Under the pieces are notes generated by a model. The model worked only from the letters and a program-made list of their open reading frames with translations. It did not search any database and was not told the origin of the DNA. A stretch of DNA of 64,000 nt from a bacterium (lineage in GTDB: Bacteria > Hinthialibacterota > Hinthialibacteria > Hinthialibacterales > Hinthialibacteraceae): assembly GCA_016125385.1 (NCBI GenBank), contig WGLV01000011.1, positions 1 to 64,000 of the forward strand, given 5' to 3'. The number at the start of each line of letters is the position of its first letter. Positions within the stretch are counted from its first letter, which is position 1. Shown here piece by piece: positions 51,364 through 60,324 of this stretch. A program made the translations under genes and the position numbers.

Positions 51364-51418
51364 TTTAAGATGAATCAAACTTTGAATTCAAAAATCCAAT
51401 CAGAGATTTGGGGATATC

Positions 51419-52309
51419 ATGCGTAAATTCACGGCTTTATTTCTGTTCGCTCTCTTATTCGCTTTTCAGGGCGCCGTTATGGCGCAAGACGATGCGAACC
51501 TGGCGGAACCGCAGGCGGTTACTCAGCCCGCCGACGCTTCCGCTCCAGCCCAGCCCGCCGATACAACTACGGCGGACGACTCTCTGAACGACACTGGCGC
51601 GGCGCCAGTGGAAGGCTCGGGCAGTTTTGACTCCGTGCAAGCCTCGGCGAATCAGGCGTTTTCAGCCATGATGAACCGCCAGTTTCAGGGGGCGCGTCAG
51701 TTGTACGAGACTGCGGCCGGCTCCAACCCCGAATATCAGAAAATGGTCGATTTCTGCAACGCGGTCCTCAAGCGTATTCAGGAAATGACCGACAAGCAGA
51801 TCGAACTGTTCGCGAAAACCACGGCCCCCAATTTCCGCATCGAAACCTTGAGCAAGGAAGAGGTCGATCAGATGCTGGATTATCAGTTCCGCCAGCAGCA
51901 GGCCGGTCAGGGTTTTGTAGAAATGGGTGAACTGGTGAACACAACGGTCGCGGAACTGGGTCTTGACTTTGAAGGCTCCGACCGGATGACGCTGGGCGAA
52001 TATCTGGGTTGGCTTCCGCCGCGCGGCGCCAACGCCCGTATCTGGCAGCGCGCCCGGTTGCGCGCCCTCGATCGCCAGAAAGTGTTCGCCAAGTTTGAGA
52101 TTTACCAGCAGCAGCGCCAGGAACACATGCAGCGCATGGAAGAGTTCCGCCGTCGTAAACTGGAACGTCAGTCAGGCGGCTTCGGCGGTATCTCCGGCGG
52201 CGGCGGCATGAGCTTCGGCGGCGGTTTTGGCGGTGGCGGCTTCGGCGGCGGTGGTTTTGGCGGAGGCGGCTTCGGCGGCGGCGGCTTCGGCGGAGGCGGT
52301 GGATTTTAA
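51419..52309 (+). CDS. Secreted protein with Gly/Phe-rich repeat tail
   Basis: A 296-residue protein with a signal peptide (RKFTALFLFALLFAFQGAVMAQ), an Ala/Pro/Asp/Thr-rich linker (about 24-65), a helical middle (about 65-250, with TPR-like MNRQFQGARQLYETAAGSN and LSKEEVDQMLDYQFRQQQ) and a C-terminal tail of GGGFG repeats (six to eight units). Gly/Phe-rich tails are flexible or phase-separating or attach to surfaces. No enzymatic motif is seen and I recognise no family. The promoter and a terminator delimit it as a single gene. Confidence 0.75.
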   Translation: MRKFTALFLFALLFAFQGAVMAQDDANLAEPQAVTQPADASAPAQPADTTTADDSLNDTGAAPVEGSGSFDSVQASANQAFSAMMNRQFQGARQLYETAAGSNPEYQKMVDFCNAVLKRIQEMTDKQIELFAKTTAPNFRIETLSKEEVDQMLDYQFRQQQAGQGFVEMGELVNTTVAELGLDFEGSDRMTLGEYLGWLPPRGANARIWQRARLRALDRQKVFAKFEIYQQQRQEHMQRMEEFRRRKLERQSGGFGGISGGGGMSFGGGFGGGGFGGGGFGGGGFGGGGFGGGGGF

Positions 52310-52365
52310 TTCCACGCTTGACACGCCAGACGTTACGTTTGTGTATTTCTTTGAATCCAACAACG

Positions 52366-52396
52366 GGAGCGGCCAATACGGCCGCTCCTTTCTTTT
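52366..52396 (+). terminator. Rho-independent terminator
   Basis: GGAGCGGCC (52366-52374) and GGCCGCTCC (52380-52388) form a perfect 9-bp stem followed by TTTCTTTT. It lies only 15 bases before the next ATG, so downstream lpxH must rely on read-through or on a promoter within the preceding gene. Confidence 0.88.
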
Positions 52397-52402
52397 CAGA
52401 AC

Positions 52403-53104
52403 ATGGTCATGACTCAATCGGGACAAAACGTGTTTTTCGCCGATCTTCATCACCCCGGCGGTGAAAACGAGGAGATCGACGCCTTGTTCGACGAACTGCC
52501 CTCCGATACCAGCCGGGTGTTTCTGTTGGGAGACATCTTTCACGTCTGGATCAATGATCCTTATTTCATCGATACGTTATACGCCTCGTTTCTGAAGCGA
52601 TTGCGGTCGCTGGCTCACTCAGGAGTTCAACTCTTTTTTCTCGAAGGCAATCGTGATTTTCTGGCTTCGCACTATCTTGAAGAACAGCCATGGATCGACG
52701 TATTGCCCAATCCGACCGTCCTCGACCTGGGAGGGCGCGCGGTGTACGTCGGCCACGGGGATGAGCTCTGCTGGAACGACTGGGCCTATCAACTTTACAA
52801 GACGTTTATCCGTAGCGCGCCCATGCGCCTCGTTGCCGATAAACTCCCCTCCGCAATCAAACAGAACGCCGCCCGGCGGATGGAGGCGGCGAGCCAGCGC
52901 ATCGTAAAAGGCAAAACGCAGTCAACCCTGGCCGTGCCCGAACGGGCTTACCTGCAAGTGTTTTCGGCGGGAGTGGACGCCATCGTCCACGGCCATATTC
53001 ACAACACCTATCAGAAATCGATTGAAGTGCAGGGTAAAAACCGGCGGATTTACTGTTTTGGCTGGAAAGACGGCAAACGCAACATGATCCACTTTGAAGG
53101 ATGA
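52403..53104 (+). CDS. lpxH: UDP-2,3-diacylglucosamine diphosphatase-like metallophosphoesterase (LpxH family)
   Basis: A 233-residue calcineurin-like phosphoesterase. All metal-ligand motifs are visible: DLH (Asp14, His16), GDIFHVW (Asp44), EGNRDF (Asn83), GHGDELCWND (His118) and the C-terminal GHIHNT. FHVWIND and the LCWND signature are typical of LpxH, which makes lipid X in lipid A biosynthesis. The Mn2+ enzymes LpxH and LpxH2 differ in details not decided here. The presence of LpxH supports an LPS-containing outer membrane. ATG 52403 has a poor ribosome site; ATG 52409 is an alternative start. Confidence 0.87.
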   Translation: MVMTQSGQNVFFADLHHPGGENEEIDALFDELPSDTSRVFLLGDIFHVWINDPYFIDTLYASFLKRLRSLAHSGVQLFFLEGNRDFLASHYLEEQPWIDVLPNPTVLDLGGRAVYVGHGDELCWNDWAYQLYKTFIRSAPMRLVADKLPSAIKQNAARRMEAASQRIVKGKTQSTLAVPERAYLQVFSAGVDAIVHGHIHNTYQKSIEVQGKNRRIYCFGWKDGKRNMIHFEG

Positions 53105-53153
53105 AGCGTTCGCCAGTAGAATGAACAACACAACACGCCTCTGGGAGAGCGAT

Positions 53154-53639
53154 ATGCCCTTACGAGCTCAAATACTGGAAACGCTGCAACGCGACGCCCG
53201 GCTGACCGCCGCCGAAATCGCCGTCATGACGGGCAGCGATGAAAAAACCGTGACCGCCGAGATCGAGGCCCTCGAAAAAGAAGGCGTTATTCTGGCGTAT
53301 AAGACGCTGGTTGATCCCGAGCGGACGCAGTCAAAAGTCACCTGCCTGATCGAAGTTTCGGTTCAGCCGGAGCGGGGATCGGGATTCGACAGCATCGCCG
53401 AGCGGGTATACCGCTTCCCCGAAGTGAAGACCGTCTTTCTGGTTTCGGGCGGATACGACCTGCTGGTGATGGTGGAGGGCGACGCGATCCGCGACATCGC
53501 CGATTTCGTCACCGACAAACTCTCGACTCTGCCGAACGTCCGGTCGACGGCTTCCCATTTTCTGCTGAAGAAATATAAAGAGATGGGAACCATTCTGGTC
53601 GAACACCGCGAACGGGAACGCATGCCCGTATCACCCTGA
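53154..53639 (+). CDS. Lrp/AsnC family transcriptional regulator
   Basis: A 161-residue protein with an N-terminal winged helix (LRAQILETLQRDARLTAAEIAVMTGSDEKTVTAEIEALEKEGVI split over residues 2-45) and a C-terminal RAM ligand-binding domain (CLIEVSVQPE, VKTVFLVSGGYDLLVMVEG). Lrp-type proteins sense amino acids. The ATG at 53154 has GGAGAG five bases upstream. An earlier in-frame start at 53094 would overlap the LpxH stop. The aminotransferase gene follows after 29 bases, so it probably regulates this enzyme and is autoregulated. Confidence 0.9.
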   Translation: MPLRAQILETLQRDARLTAAEIAVMTGSDEKTVTAEIEALEKEGVILAYKTLVDPERTQSKVTCLIEVSVQPERGSGFDSIAERVYRFPEVKTVFLVSGGYDLLVMVEGDAIRDIADFVTDKLSTLPNVRSTASHFLLKKYKEMGTILVEHRERERMPVSP

Positions 53640-53668
53640 AAGCGAACTCGCGTAAAGGCGCACGCCGA

Positions 53669-54874
53669 ATGAAACCCCAAACCATTGAATCCAGTCAGGA
53701 AACCGTGTCACCTCCTTCACGCCGGCGCGTAAATCGCGTCATTGAAGCCATGCCGCCTTCGGGAATTCGAAAATTTTTCGATCTGGTGATGGGCCGCCCC
53801 AACGTAGTTTCGCTGGGGGTGGGCGAACCCGATTTCGTCACGCCGTGGCATATCTGCGACGCCGGCATCCATTCGCTGGAAATGGGCAAGACGAGTTACT
53901 CGTCCAACCAGGGGATCACCGAACTGCGTGAAGAGATCGCCGCGTACCTGAAACGGGTTCATCAGGCGGAGTACAACCCCGCCGACCAGATCATCGTGAC
54001 GGTGGGGGGCAGCGAGGCGCTCGACCTGGCGTTCCGCGCCGTTCTTGAGCCGGGCGATCAGGCGCTGGTGGTCGACCCGTCGTTCGTTTCGTACGCGCCG
54101 CTGGCCGCGATGGCGGGCGGCGAACCGGTACGCGTCGCCACTACCCAGGAAGAAGGCTTCACTCCGCGGATTGAAGATCTCGAACGCGCCACGACCGAGC
54201 GCACCCGCGCCATCATCGTCAACTACCCCAACAACCCGACCGGGGCGACCATCACGCAGGAGAAACTGGAAGCGATCGCGCAATTCACGCTCGATCACGA
54301 TCTGATTCTGATCAGCGACGAGATGTACCATCCATTGACCTACGAGGGAACCTCGCCGACTTTCGCGGCGCTGCCCGAGTTGCGGGACCACCTGATTCTG
54401 GTTCACGGGTTTTCAAAAGCGTGGGCGATGACCGGCTGGCGCATGGGCTTTACCGCGGGGCCGGTCGACATTATCAACGGCATGCTGAAGATTCATCAAT
54501 ACTGCATGATGTGCGCTTCGACGCCCTCTCAGTTCGCGGCGTTGGAGGCGTTGCGTCACGGCGCCGACGAAGTGGAAAAAATGCGGCGGGAGTACGACGC
54601 CCGGCGGCGGTTCGTGGTTCACCATTTTAACCGTATTGGGCTCGATTGTCCGACGCCGTACGGCGCGTTTTACGCGTTTCCATCCATCCGCTCAACCGGG
54701 TTAAGTTCGGAGGATTTCGCCCAGCGGCTGCTGGAGCGGGAAAACGTGGCGGTCGTTCCCGGGACGGCGTTCGGCGAGTGCGGTGAAGGGCATATCCGCT
54801 GTTCGTACGCGACCTCAATGGCCGACCTGCGGAAGGCGATGCAGCGCATCGAGTCGTTCGTTCAGTCTCTCTGA
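53669..54874 (+). CDS. PLP-dependent aminotransferase, class I/II
   Basis: A 401-residue aspartate-aminotransferase-superfamily protein. Motifs include VVSLGVGEPDFVTP, a substrate/PLP segment IIVNYPNNPTG, ISDEMYHPLTY, SKAWAMTGWRMGF with catalytic Lys250, and the C-terminal Arg in GEGHIRCSYA for carboxylate binding. It resembles the Iβ/Iγ subgroup of alanine, aromatic or acetylornithine-type aminotransferases. Adjacent Lrp-type regulation suggests an alanine, branched-chain or lysine-related role. Its stop overlaps the convergent HD-GYP gene by 13 bases. Confidence 0.92.
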   Translation: MKPQTIESSQETVSPPSRRRVNRVIEAMPPSGIRKFFDLVMGRPNVVSLGVGEPDFVTPWHICDAGIHSLEMGKTSYSSNQGITELREEIAAYLKRVHQAEYNPADQIIVTVGGSEALDLAFRAVLEPGDQALVVDPSFVSYAPLAAMAGGEPVRVATTQEEGFTPRIEDLERATTERTRAIIVNYPNNPTGATITQEKLEAIAQFTLDHDLILISDEMYHPLTYEGTSPTFAALPELRDHLILVHGFSKAWAMTGWRMGFTAGPVDIINGMLKIHQYCMMCASTPSQFAALEALRHGADEVEKMRREYDARRRFVVHHFNRIGLDCPTPYGAFYAFPSIRSTGLSSEDFAQRLLERENVAVVPGTAFGECGEGHIRCSYATSMADLRKAMQRIESFVQSL

Positions 54875-55989
54875 TAAAACGTGGTGGGGAGCTGCTGTCT
54901 GCTGAACGGGTTTTTGAGAAAGGCCTCGCCCTTGCGGTTGAGCAGGGCCAGCAGGGCTTCTACAACGCCGCAATCGAATATAGTTCCGGCGGATTTTGTG
55001 AAATAATCAACGATTTCATGCAGCGGCCATGCTTTTTTGTAGCATCGGTCGGTGGCTAATGCGTCAAGCACTTCGGCGGCCATCAGAATCCGGCTGTTGA
55101 AGTGAATCTCATCGCCCGACAATCCGCGAGGATATCCTTCTCCATCCATCCGCTCATGATGTTCATACACATATCGGCTCACTTCGCGCAGCGATGGAAT
55201 CGGCGAAAGGATTCTGTAGCCGATCTCAACATGCTCTTTCATCTTTTCATATTCGTCCGTGGTTAACGGCCCCGGTTTGAGCAGAATCGAATCAGGCACG
55301 CCGATCTTGCCAATGTCATGCAGCAGAGCGGCCAGACGCAGACTCTGAAATTCCGGCTCGGGAACCCCACATTCGGCGGCGATCTCCAGAACGGTTTGCG
55401 ACACGTATTCCCCGTGCCCCTGGGTATACGGGTCGCGCGCTTCGAGGGCGTGACTGAGCGACTGGACGGAGTGAAAGAGAAACTCACTGAGTTCATGAGT
55501 CCGCTGATCGACGAGAACTTCAAGATTGGTCTGGTATTCGAGGTTTTCCATTTGCAGGCGCCGGTACTGGAGCGCCTTGATTAATGTGAGTTTCACTTCT
55601 TCAAGGTGAAATGGCTTGAGCAGAAAGTCAAACGCGCCAAGTCGAATCGCATTGATCGAGTGGTCGAGGGTCGGTTTGCCGGTCATCAGAATGACCGGGG
55701 TATTTGGACAGATTTCGTTGACCAGCGCTACGATGTCGTTTCCGGATATTTCCGGCATATTGATGTCGGAGAGGATGACGTCGTATTCACTGGATTGAAT
55801 CCAGTCGATTACATGGGCGGGATGAGTGGTTATACGGCAGTCAGCGCCCAATGACGAGAGATAATCCTGCAATACCATGCCGATATTCTCTTCATCATCC
55901 GCGACAATAATACGGGCGTTTTGAAAAAGGCGATCCGGATTCAATTTATCGGATCCTGACGATATGGGATTATCTTGTTGAGATTTCAA
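54862..55989 (-). CDS. Response regulator with HD-GYP c-di-GMP phosphodiesterase domain (RpfG-like)
   Basis: A 375-residue protein with an N-terminal receiver (about 25-145, phosphoacceptor Asp in DVILSDINMPEISG and conserved Lys in FDFLLKPFHLEE) and a C-terminal HD-GYP domain (LLHDIGKIGVPDSIL, HHERMDGEGYPRGLSGDEI). This architecture hydrolyses c-di-GMP to GMP upon phosphorylation. The partner histidine kinase is not in the window. The start at 55989 is TTG because no ATG is available before the receiver domain. The gene converges with the aminotransferase gene, sharing 13 bases at the 3' ends. Confidence 0.9.
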   Translation of the reverse strand: MKSQQDNPISSGSDKLNPDRLFQNARIIVADDEENIGMVLQDYLSSLGADCRITTHPAHVIDWIQSSEYDVILSDINMPEISGNDIVALVNEICPNTPVILMTGKPTLDHSINAIRLGAFDFLLKPFHLEEVKLTLIKALQYRRLQMENLEYQTNLEVLVDQRTHELSEFLFHSVQSLSHALEARDPYTQGHGEYVSQTVLEIAAECGVPEPEFQSLRLAALLHDIGKIGVPDSILLKPGPLTTDEYEKMKEHVEIGYRILSPIPSLREVSRYVYEHHERMDGEGYPRGLSGDEIHFNSRILMAAEVLDALATDRCYKKAWPLHEIVDYFTKSAGTIFDCGVVEALLALLNRKGEAFLKNPFSRQQLPTTFYQRD

Positions 55990-56366
55990 GAGTTGAATTG
56001 CCCCAAATCCCGGTGAAGATAAGATGGATTGGCGATCGATTTTATCAAAATAAAGTCATGAAACAAAGAATCGAGAACTACTTTTCAAAAAAATCGCTGG
56101 ATTCCATTTTCGAAATTGTATCTTAGAACCAGCGAATAAACAGTGTAATTTTTTACTGCGTGTGGGTCATCTCTATCCGTAACATCAGAGACAGGAACAC
56201 ACTCCTTTTATCGATCTGCGTAGTATTTTTTTATGTTGACAGGCAAGCATGGCGTTTTTAGTATCAATAATAGATAATAGAACGATTGTGTCTGTTTGAC
56301 GTCCCGATCTGATTCGGAGTCGAACGGAACAGTACAGCACTTTGAGAGAGGAAAGGAAAGTTGGTT
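55990..56366. other. AT-rich 377-base divergent intergenic region
   Basis: Lies between the minus-strand HD-GYP gene and dapA. It contains the dapA promoter and an imperfect ~10-bp inverted repeat (TCGCTGGATTC near 56093 and GAACCAGCGA near 56127). No gene is seen. Confidence 0.45.
56236..56264 (+). promoter_or_regulatory. Sigma-70 promoter of dapA
   Basis: Perfect -35 TTGACA (56236-56241), 17 bases, TAGTAT (56259-56264), about 100 bases before the dapA ATG. Confidence 0.7.
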
Positions 56367-57287
56367 ATGTTCGAGGGTTCGGCTGTTGCGTTAATAACCC
56401 CCTTCACAAAGGATGACAAGCTCGATTTCGCCGCGCTGGAAAAGTTGATCGACTTCCACGCCGCCGCGAAAACGGAGTGCATCCTGGTTTGCGGAACCAC
56501 GGGCGAGTCAGCCACGTTGACGCATGATGAGCACAAACAACTGGTTCGCCACTCAGCGCAGTACATCCGCGAGAAACGGGGGCATGACCGGTATCCGCTG
56601 TTGATGGCGGGCACGGGCAGCAACAGCACCCGGGAAGCGCTGGAACTGACCAAAGCGGCGAAAGACGCCGGCGCCGACGTGGCGCTGTTGATCTCGCCTT
56701 ACTATAACAAGCCGACTCAAGCCGGTTTGCTGGAGCATTTTCGGGTAATCGCACGCGAAGTCGATCTGCCGCAGGTGGTGTATAACATCCAGGGGCGCAC
56801 GGCGGTCAACATCACCGCCGATACCATGGTTGCGCTTTCTGAAGAGAAAAACATCATCGGCGTCAAGGAAGCCAGCGGGAACCTCACCCAGATTTCCGAT
56901 ATCGCGCGCCGCACCGCCGATGATTTTTACGTCTGGTCGGGCGACGACGGCCTGACATTGCCGATTCTCTCCCTTGGCGGCAAAGGCGTGATTTCGGTGT
57001 CGGCGAACATAGTTCCGAAAGACGTGCGCGCGATGGTTCACGCCTATCTGAAAGGCGATCACGCCGAAGCGTTGCGTATTCATCGCAAGATGGCCGAGTT
57101 GAATTCAACCCTGTTCGTCGAGACCAACCCCATCCCGGTCAAAACCGCAGTGAACTGGCTCAGCCAGAGTCCTGAAACCGGGCTGCCGCATTGCGGAGGC
57201 ATGCGGCTTCCCCTGACGCCTTTGTTGGCGTCAAGCGAATCGGCGTTGAAGAAAACCTTGAAGGAGTACGGCCTGCCGGTTGGCTGA
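56367..57287 (+). CDS. dapA: 4-hydroxy-tetrahydrodipicolinate synthase
   Basis: A 306-residue class I aldolase that condenses pyruvate and aspartate semialdehyde in lysine/diaminopimelate synthesis. The Schiff-base Lys167 lies in IIGVKEASG, Tyr139 in VVYNIQGRT, and the CGTTGES loop carries the two Thr of the catalytic triad. NIQGRT replaces the usual NVPGRT, a minor change. The start at 56367 fits AGGAAAGGAAAG upstream. It is followed, after 41 bases, by the TPR/C39-like gene. Confidence 0.93.
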   Translation: MFEGSAVALITPFTKDDKLDFAALEKLIDFHAAAKTECILVCGTTGESATLTHDEHKQLVRHSAQYIREKRGHDRYPLLMAGTGSNSTREALELTKAAKDAGADVALLISPYYNKPTQAGLLEHFRVIAREVDLPQVVYNIQGRTAVNITADTMVALSEEKNIIGVKEASGNLTQISDIARRTADDFYVWSGDDGLTLPILSLGGKGVISVSANIVPKDVRAMVHAYLKGDHAEALRIHRKMAELNSTLFVETNPIPVKTAVNWLSQSPETGLPHCGGMRLPLTPLLASSESALKKTLKEYGLPVG

Positions 57288-57328
57288 GCGCCTGTTTTCG
57301 CTCCGCGTCCGGAAGGCATCCCGTTTCC

Positions 57329-59875
57329 ATGATGATACGACTCTCGCGCATCGCTTTCGCGCTGCTCGCGGCGCTTCTGCTCGCGGGCGGCCCGGGGCGG
57401 GCCGTGGGTCAGGATGGGACGGTTCAGCCACTGTCGCTCGACGAGTTGCAGGAAGCGCGGCAGTTGCTTTTATCTCGTGACATCGATTATGGCCAGCGCG
57501 TCGACCTCGCGTCGAAGCTGGCCATTCATTTTGAACAACGCAATCAGCCGGGAGTCGCGCGCCGCTGGTGTCTCGATTTCGCCGCGTCGGCCGCTCCCCT
57601 GCTTGAAAGCGCGACGCAGCCGCCCGCCGTCGCCGATATGGAGACCTGGCGTAAACTGGCCGACACGATTCATCAGGGCGATTACCCCGCCGCGACGAAA
57701 GCGATTCGCGCCGCCATTCAAAACAACTCGCTCAACGGAGCCGGTCCGATCGCGATGGTCATGTCGCTGAAAGCGGACGACATGATCTCGGCTTATACCT
57801 TGCTTTACCAGGAACTGGCGAATCGAAAGCGCACGCCCTATCTCGATTACATGCTGGGAATTCTGGCGGCGCGCGAACAGCGGCTGAGCGAAGCGAAACA
57901 ATTGCTCGATCATTCGCTCGGTCAACTGATTCCGCCCCGGCTGGAAGCCTGGCTGAACATGGACCGAGCCAAACTCGCGACCGTAATGGGCGATTACGAT
58001 GAAGCGGAAGGCATTCTGAAAGATCTGGTCGCTCAGAATCCGAAAGACCCGCAGGTTCTGTATCTCAATGTGTTGCTGGAATTCGCGCGGGATCAGAAAG
58101 ATCAGGCGCGCAGGCATCTGACCCAGATGCAACCGCTGTTGAGGCCCGATCCGTACCTGCTGGCGCAAACCGCCACGCTGGCGATCAGGCTCAATGAGAT
58201 CGAAACCGCCGCGAAGATTCTTGAAACCTTTGAAGCGCAGGTTCCGCCCAACCGTGATTTTTATGAGGCCTTCGCCCTGTTACGCAAGGCGCAGGGCCGG
58301 TCGGAAGATTCAGACGCCTATCAGAAAAAAGCGCTTCAGCTGAAAGAGACGCGCGTATCGGTTGGGGCGGCTCAGGAAAAAACGCTGGCGGACGCGATCG
58401 AATCGGTGAAACAGAACGCCTCGGTCACCGCCCTGCTGGACGACGTGGCGCCCGCCGCGCGAGCCTACCTGAACCTGCTAGAAGGCCAGAACGACCAGGC
58501 CCTTTCGGTGTTAACCACCCGCATCGATCAGCAAAAAGCCGAGCCGTTTGAATACATCATGGCCGCAACCATGTTGAGACGGATTTACGATCTGATGGGC
58601 GCGGAAAAAACGCTGGTCGCCCTGCGGACGCGCTTCGGCGACTTTCAGCCTTACGCCGTTCTCTCGATGCTCTCAGACCTTTCGGTTCGGCTGGGCGATA
58701 TGAAAAACGCCAAGATCCGCTACCGCGAATTGCGCGAACGTTTTCCCGATTCGTATCAGGCTGACGCCGCGAACCGATTTTTCAGCGATCTCGACCGGGC
58801 CGAGAAAGCCGAACCGGTTTCGCTGTCGATGCGCGTTTCGCCCATGTTGACGCGATATTCGCAATACTCGGCCGCGTTCGCGTTGTCGGAGATCATGAAT
58901 TACTGGGATGAAGACACCAACTTCGCCAAAGTGAACGCCGCTATCGGCACTTCGGCAAAGCGAGGGCTGGGTTTTCATGAATTGATTCCCGTTATTCTCA
59001 GCGGCGCCCGTTTGCAGATTACGCCATTCATCCCGACCTTCGCGGCGGTTCAGGAATTCGTTGACCGCAAGATTCCCGTTCTGTATTGTCAGGGCGATCT
59101 GTTCGGCGAGCAGACGCTCGACGCGCTGTCGCTGGTGAACGGCGCCGATCCCATCCGGAAGATCGTCTACGCGGAAAACGTTCGCGCCGATGAGTTCCCC
59201 TTGCTGACCGAGCAGGAGATGCTGGGGGGAATCGCGCTGGCGGTGCATCCCGGCACGGTCAAGCCGCCGGAGACTCCCGTGGTGGAGCGCGCGGTCGAGA
59301 TGGGGCGCGATTATCTGAAATGGAACCTGGAGGCGGTGTTGCTGGCGGAAGACGACAACCGCGACCCCGCCGAGTTTAAAGAACAGATGGACGAAGCCGC
59401 TTCAAAAACCGGCCCGGAATGGATTCCGTTACAGATGGGATTCGCGCGGTGGGTATTGCGGCGCGGTTCATACGAAGAGGCGCGCGCGTATCTCGACCGC
59501 ATCGCGGCGAACTGCGGCGAACTGGGCGAGTACCGGTTTTTCATCGCGCACATGGCCTACAGCCGCAAGGAATACGACGGCGCCCTGCAGGCCGCGATGA
59601 GCGCGCTCGGCCGACGGCCCGGCGCCATCCGGTGGGAACTGGGGGTATGCCGCATTCTGAGCAAGACCGGCCAGGTCGCCGAGGCGGTGCAACGCTGCGA
59701 AAAACTGAGCCGGCAGCATCCCGAAAACCTGCTGGCGGCGTCGTACCTGTTAACGCTGTATCAGCAGACCGGCGCGCAGGACAAGATCGAGCAAGAGAAA
59801 CAGCGGCTGAAAACCATGCTGAACGTCGAGGCCCTCCCGATCGATATCGACCAGCAGGACAAAGAAGAGTTGTAA
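57329..59875 (+). CDS. Secreted TPR protein with degenerate C39-peptidase-like domain
   Basis: An 848-residue protein with a signal peptide (MMIRLSRIAFALLAALLLAGGPGRAVGQ). Residues ~40-500 are TPR-like helices (for example EAEGILKDLVAQNPKDPQVL). Around residues 500-680 a papain-like fold of the C39 type appears, with YSQYSAAFALSEIMNYW where the active site normally reads QCGPAAL. The catalytic Cys is replaced by Ser/Ala and the usual His region (IPVLYCQGDLFGEQTLDALSLVNGAD) also lacks the His. A further TPR stretch ends the protein. It may bind peptides or cell-wall material. The start has GGAAGG 12 bases upstream. Confidence 0.75.
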   Translation: MMIRLSRIAFALLAALLLAGGPGRAVGQDGTVQPLSLDELQEARQLLLSRDIDYGQRVDLASKLAIHFEQRNQPGVARRWCLDFAASAAPLLESATQPPAVADMETWRKLADTIHQGDYPAATKAIRAAIQNNSLNGAGPIAMVMSLKADDMISAYTLLYQELANRKRTPYLDYMLGILAAREQRLSEAKQLLDHSLGQLIPPRLEAWLNMDRAKLATVMGDYDEAEGILKDLVAQNPKDPQVLYLNVLLEFARDQKDQARRHLTQMQPLLRPDPYLLAQTATLAIRLNEIETAAKILETFEAQVPPNRDFYEAFALLRKAQGRSEDSDAYQKKALQLKETRVSVGAAQEKTLADAIESVKQNASVTALLDDVAPAARAYLNLLEGQNDQALSVLTTRIDQQKAEPFEYIMAATMLRRIYDLMGAEKTLVALRTRFGDFQPYAVLSMLSDLSVRLGDMKNAKIRYRELRERFPDSYQADAANRFFSDLDRAEKAEPVSLSMRVSPMLTRYSQYSAAFALSEIMNYWDEDTNFAKVNAAIGTSAKRGLGFHELIPVILSGARLQITPFIPTFAAVQEFVDRKIPVLYCQGDLFGEQTLDALSLVNGADPIRKIVYAENVRADEFPLLTEQEMLGGIALAVHPGTVKPPETPVVERAVEMGRDYLKWNLEAVLLAEDDNRDPAEFKEQMDEAASKTGPEWIPLQMGFARWVLRRGSYEEARAYLDRIAANCGELGEYRFFIAHMAYSRKEYDGALQAAMSALGRRPGAIRWELGVCRILSKTGQVAEAVQRCEKLSRQHPENLLAASYLLTLYQQTGAQDKIEQEKQRLKTMLNVEALPIDIDQQDKEEL

Positions 59876-59990
59876 GAACATCGGAGTTGAATTTATCTTC
59901 TTTCCTGAATCCCGAATTTCACGAACAAATTAACCGTTCAACAATTCCACAATACGGCAACATCAGAATCATGATAAACAAGACAGTTTT

Positions 59991-60100
59991 TTTGTTGCCA
60001 AAGTTACTTTCAATTTAACCGTGTCGAAAAATCATGCTTCCTTGTGATTTTCAGCGATTGTACCAAGGTCCAATACGAACGTAATTCTGACAACCGCTAT
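59991..60100. repeat. 110-bp direct repeat, copy 1 (downstream of the FAD gene)
   Basis: Begins TTTGTTGCCAAAGTTA and ends CTGACAACCGCTAT. It matches copy 2 at 62343-62451 in the same orientation, with about a dozen substitutions and a single-base length difference. Both contain a conserved hairpin and, on the minus strand, a TACAAT promoter-like box. Confidence 0.9.
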
Positions 60101-60249
60101 AAAAGAATGCGTTGGGCCCAACGTTTACGTCATTGTTGAGACCAGGCGTTTACTCTGGCACTGGATATCTCTTACATGCTCTTACGATTTTTTAACGGCG
60201 TCATCCCGCCATGTTCATCGAGCAGAATGATTCCGCCACCGGTCTTTTC

Positions 60250-60269
60250 TGATACACGCGCGTGTATCA
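60250..60269. promoter_or_regulatory. Perfect 20-bp palindrome, operator-like
   Basis: TGATACACGCGCGTGTATCA (60250-60269) is a perfect palindrome, located 55 bases downstream of the FAD oxidoreductase stop. Such CG-centred palindromes are typical binding sites of LacI or TetR-type regulators. No promoter or gene start lies immediately next to it. Confidence 0.5.
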
Positions 60270-60324
60270 TTGAAAAAAGAACCGCAATTCAGACGCAGTA
60301 ATCTTGCCTCGAAATCGCTTTTTC

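Larger units (their letters stand above)
59876..60324. other. 449-base intergenic region with repeat and palindromes
   Basis: It contains copy 1 of the 110-bp direct repeat (59991-60100), a 14-bp palindrome CGTTGGGCCCAACG (60110-60123) and a perfect 20-bp palindrome (60250-60269). No coding frame is convincing. Confidence 0.6.
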
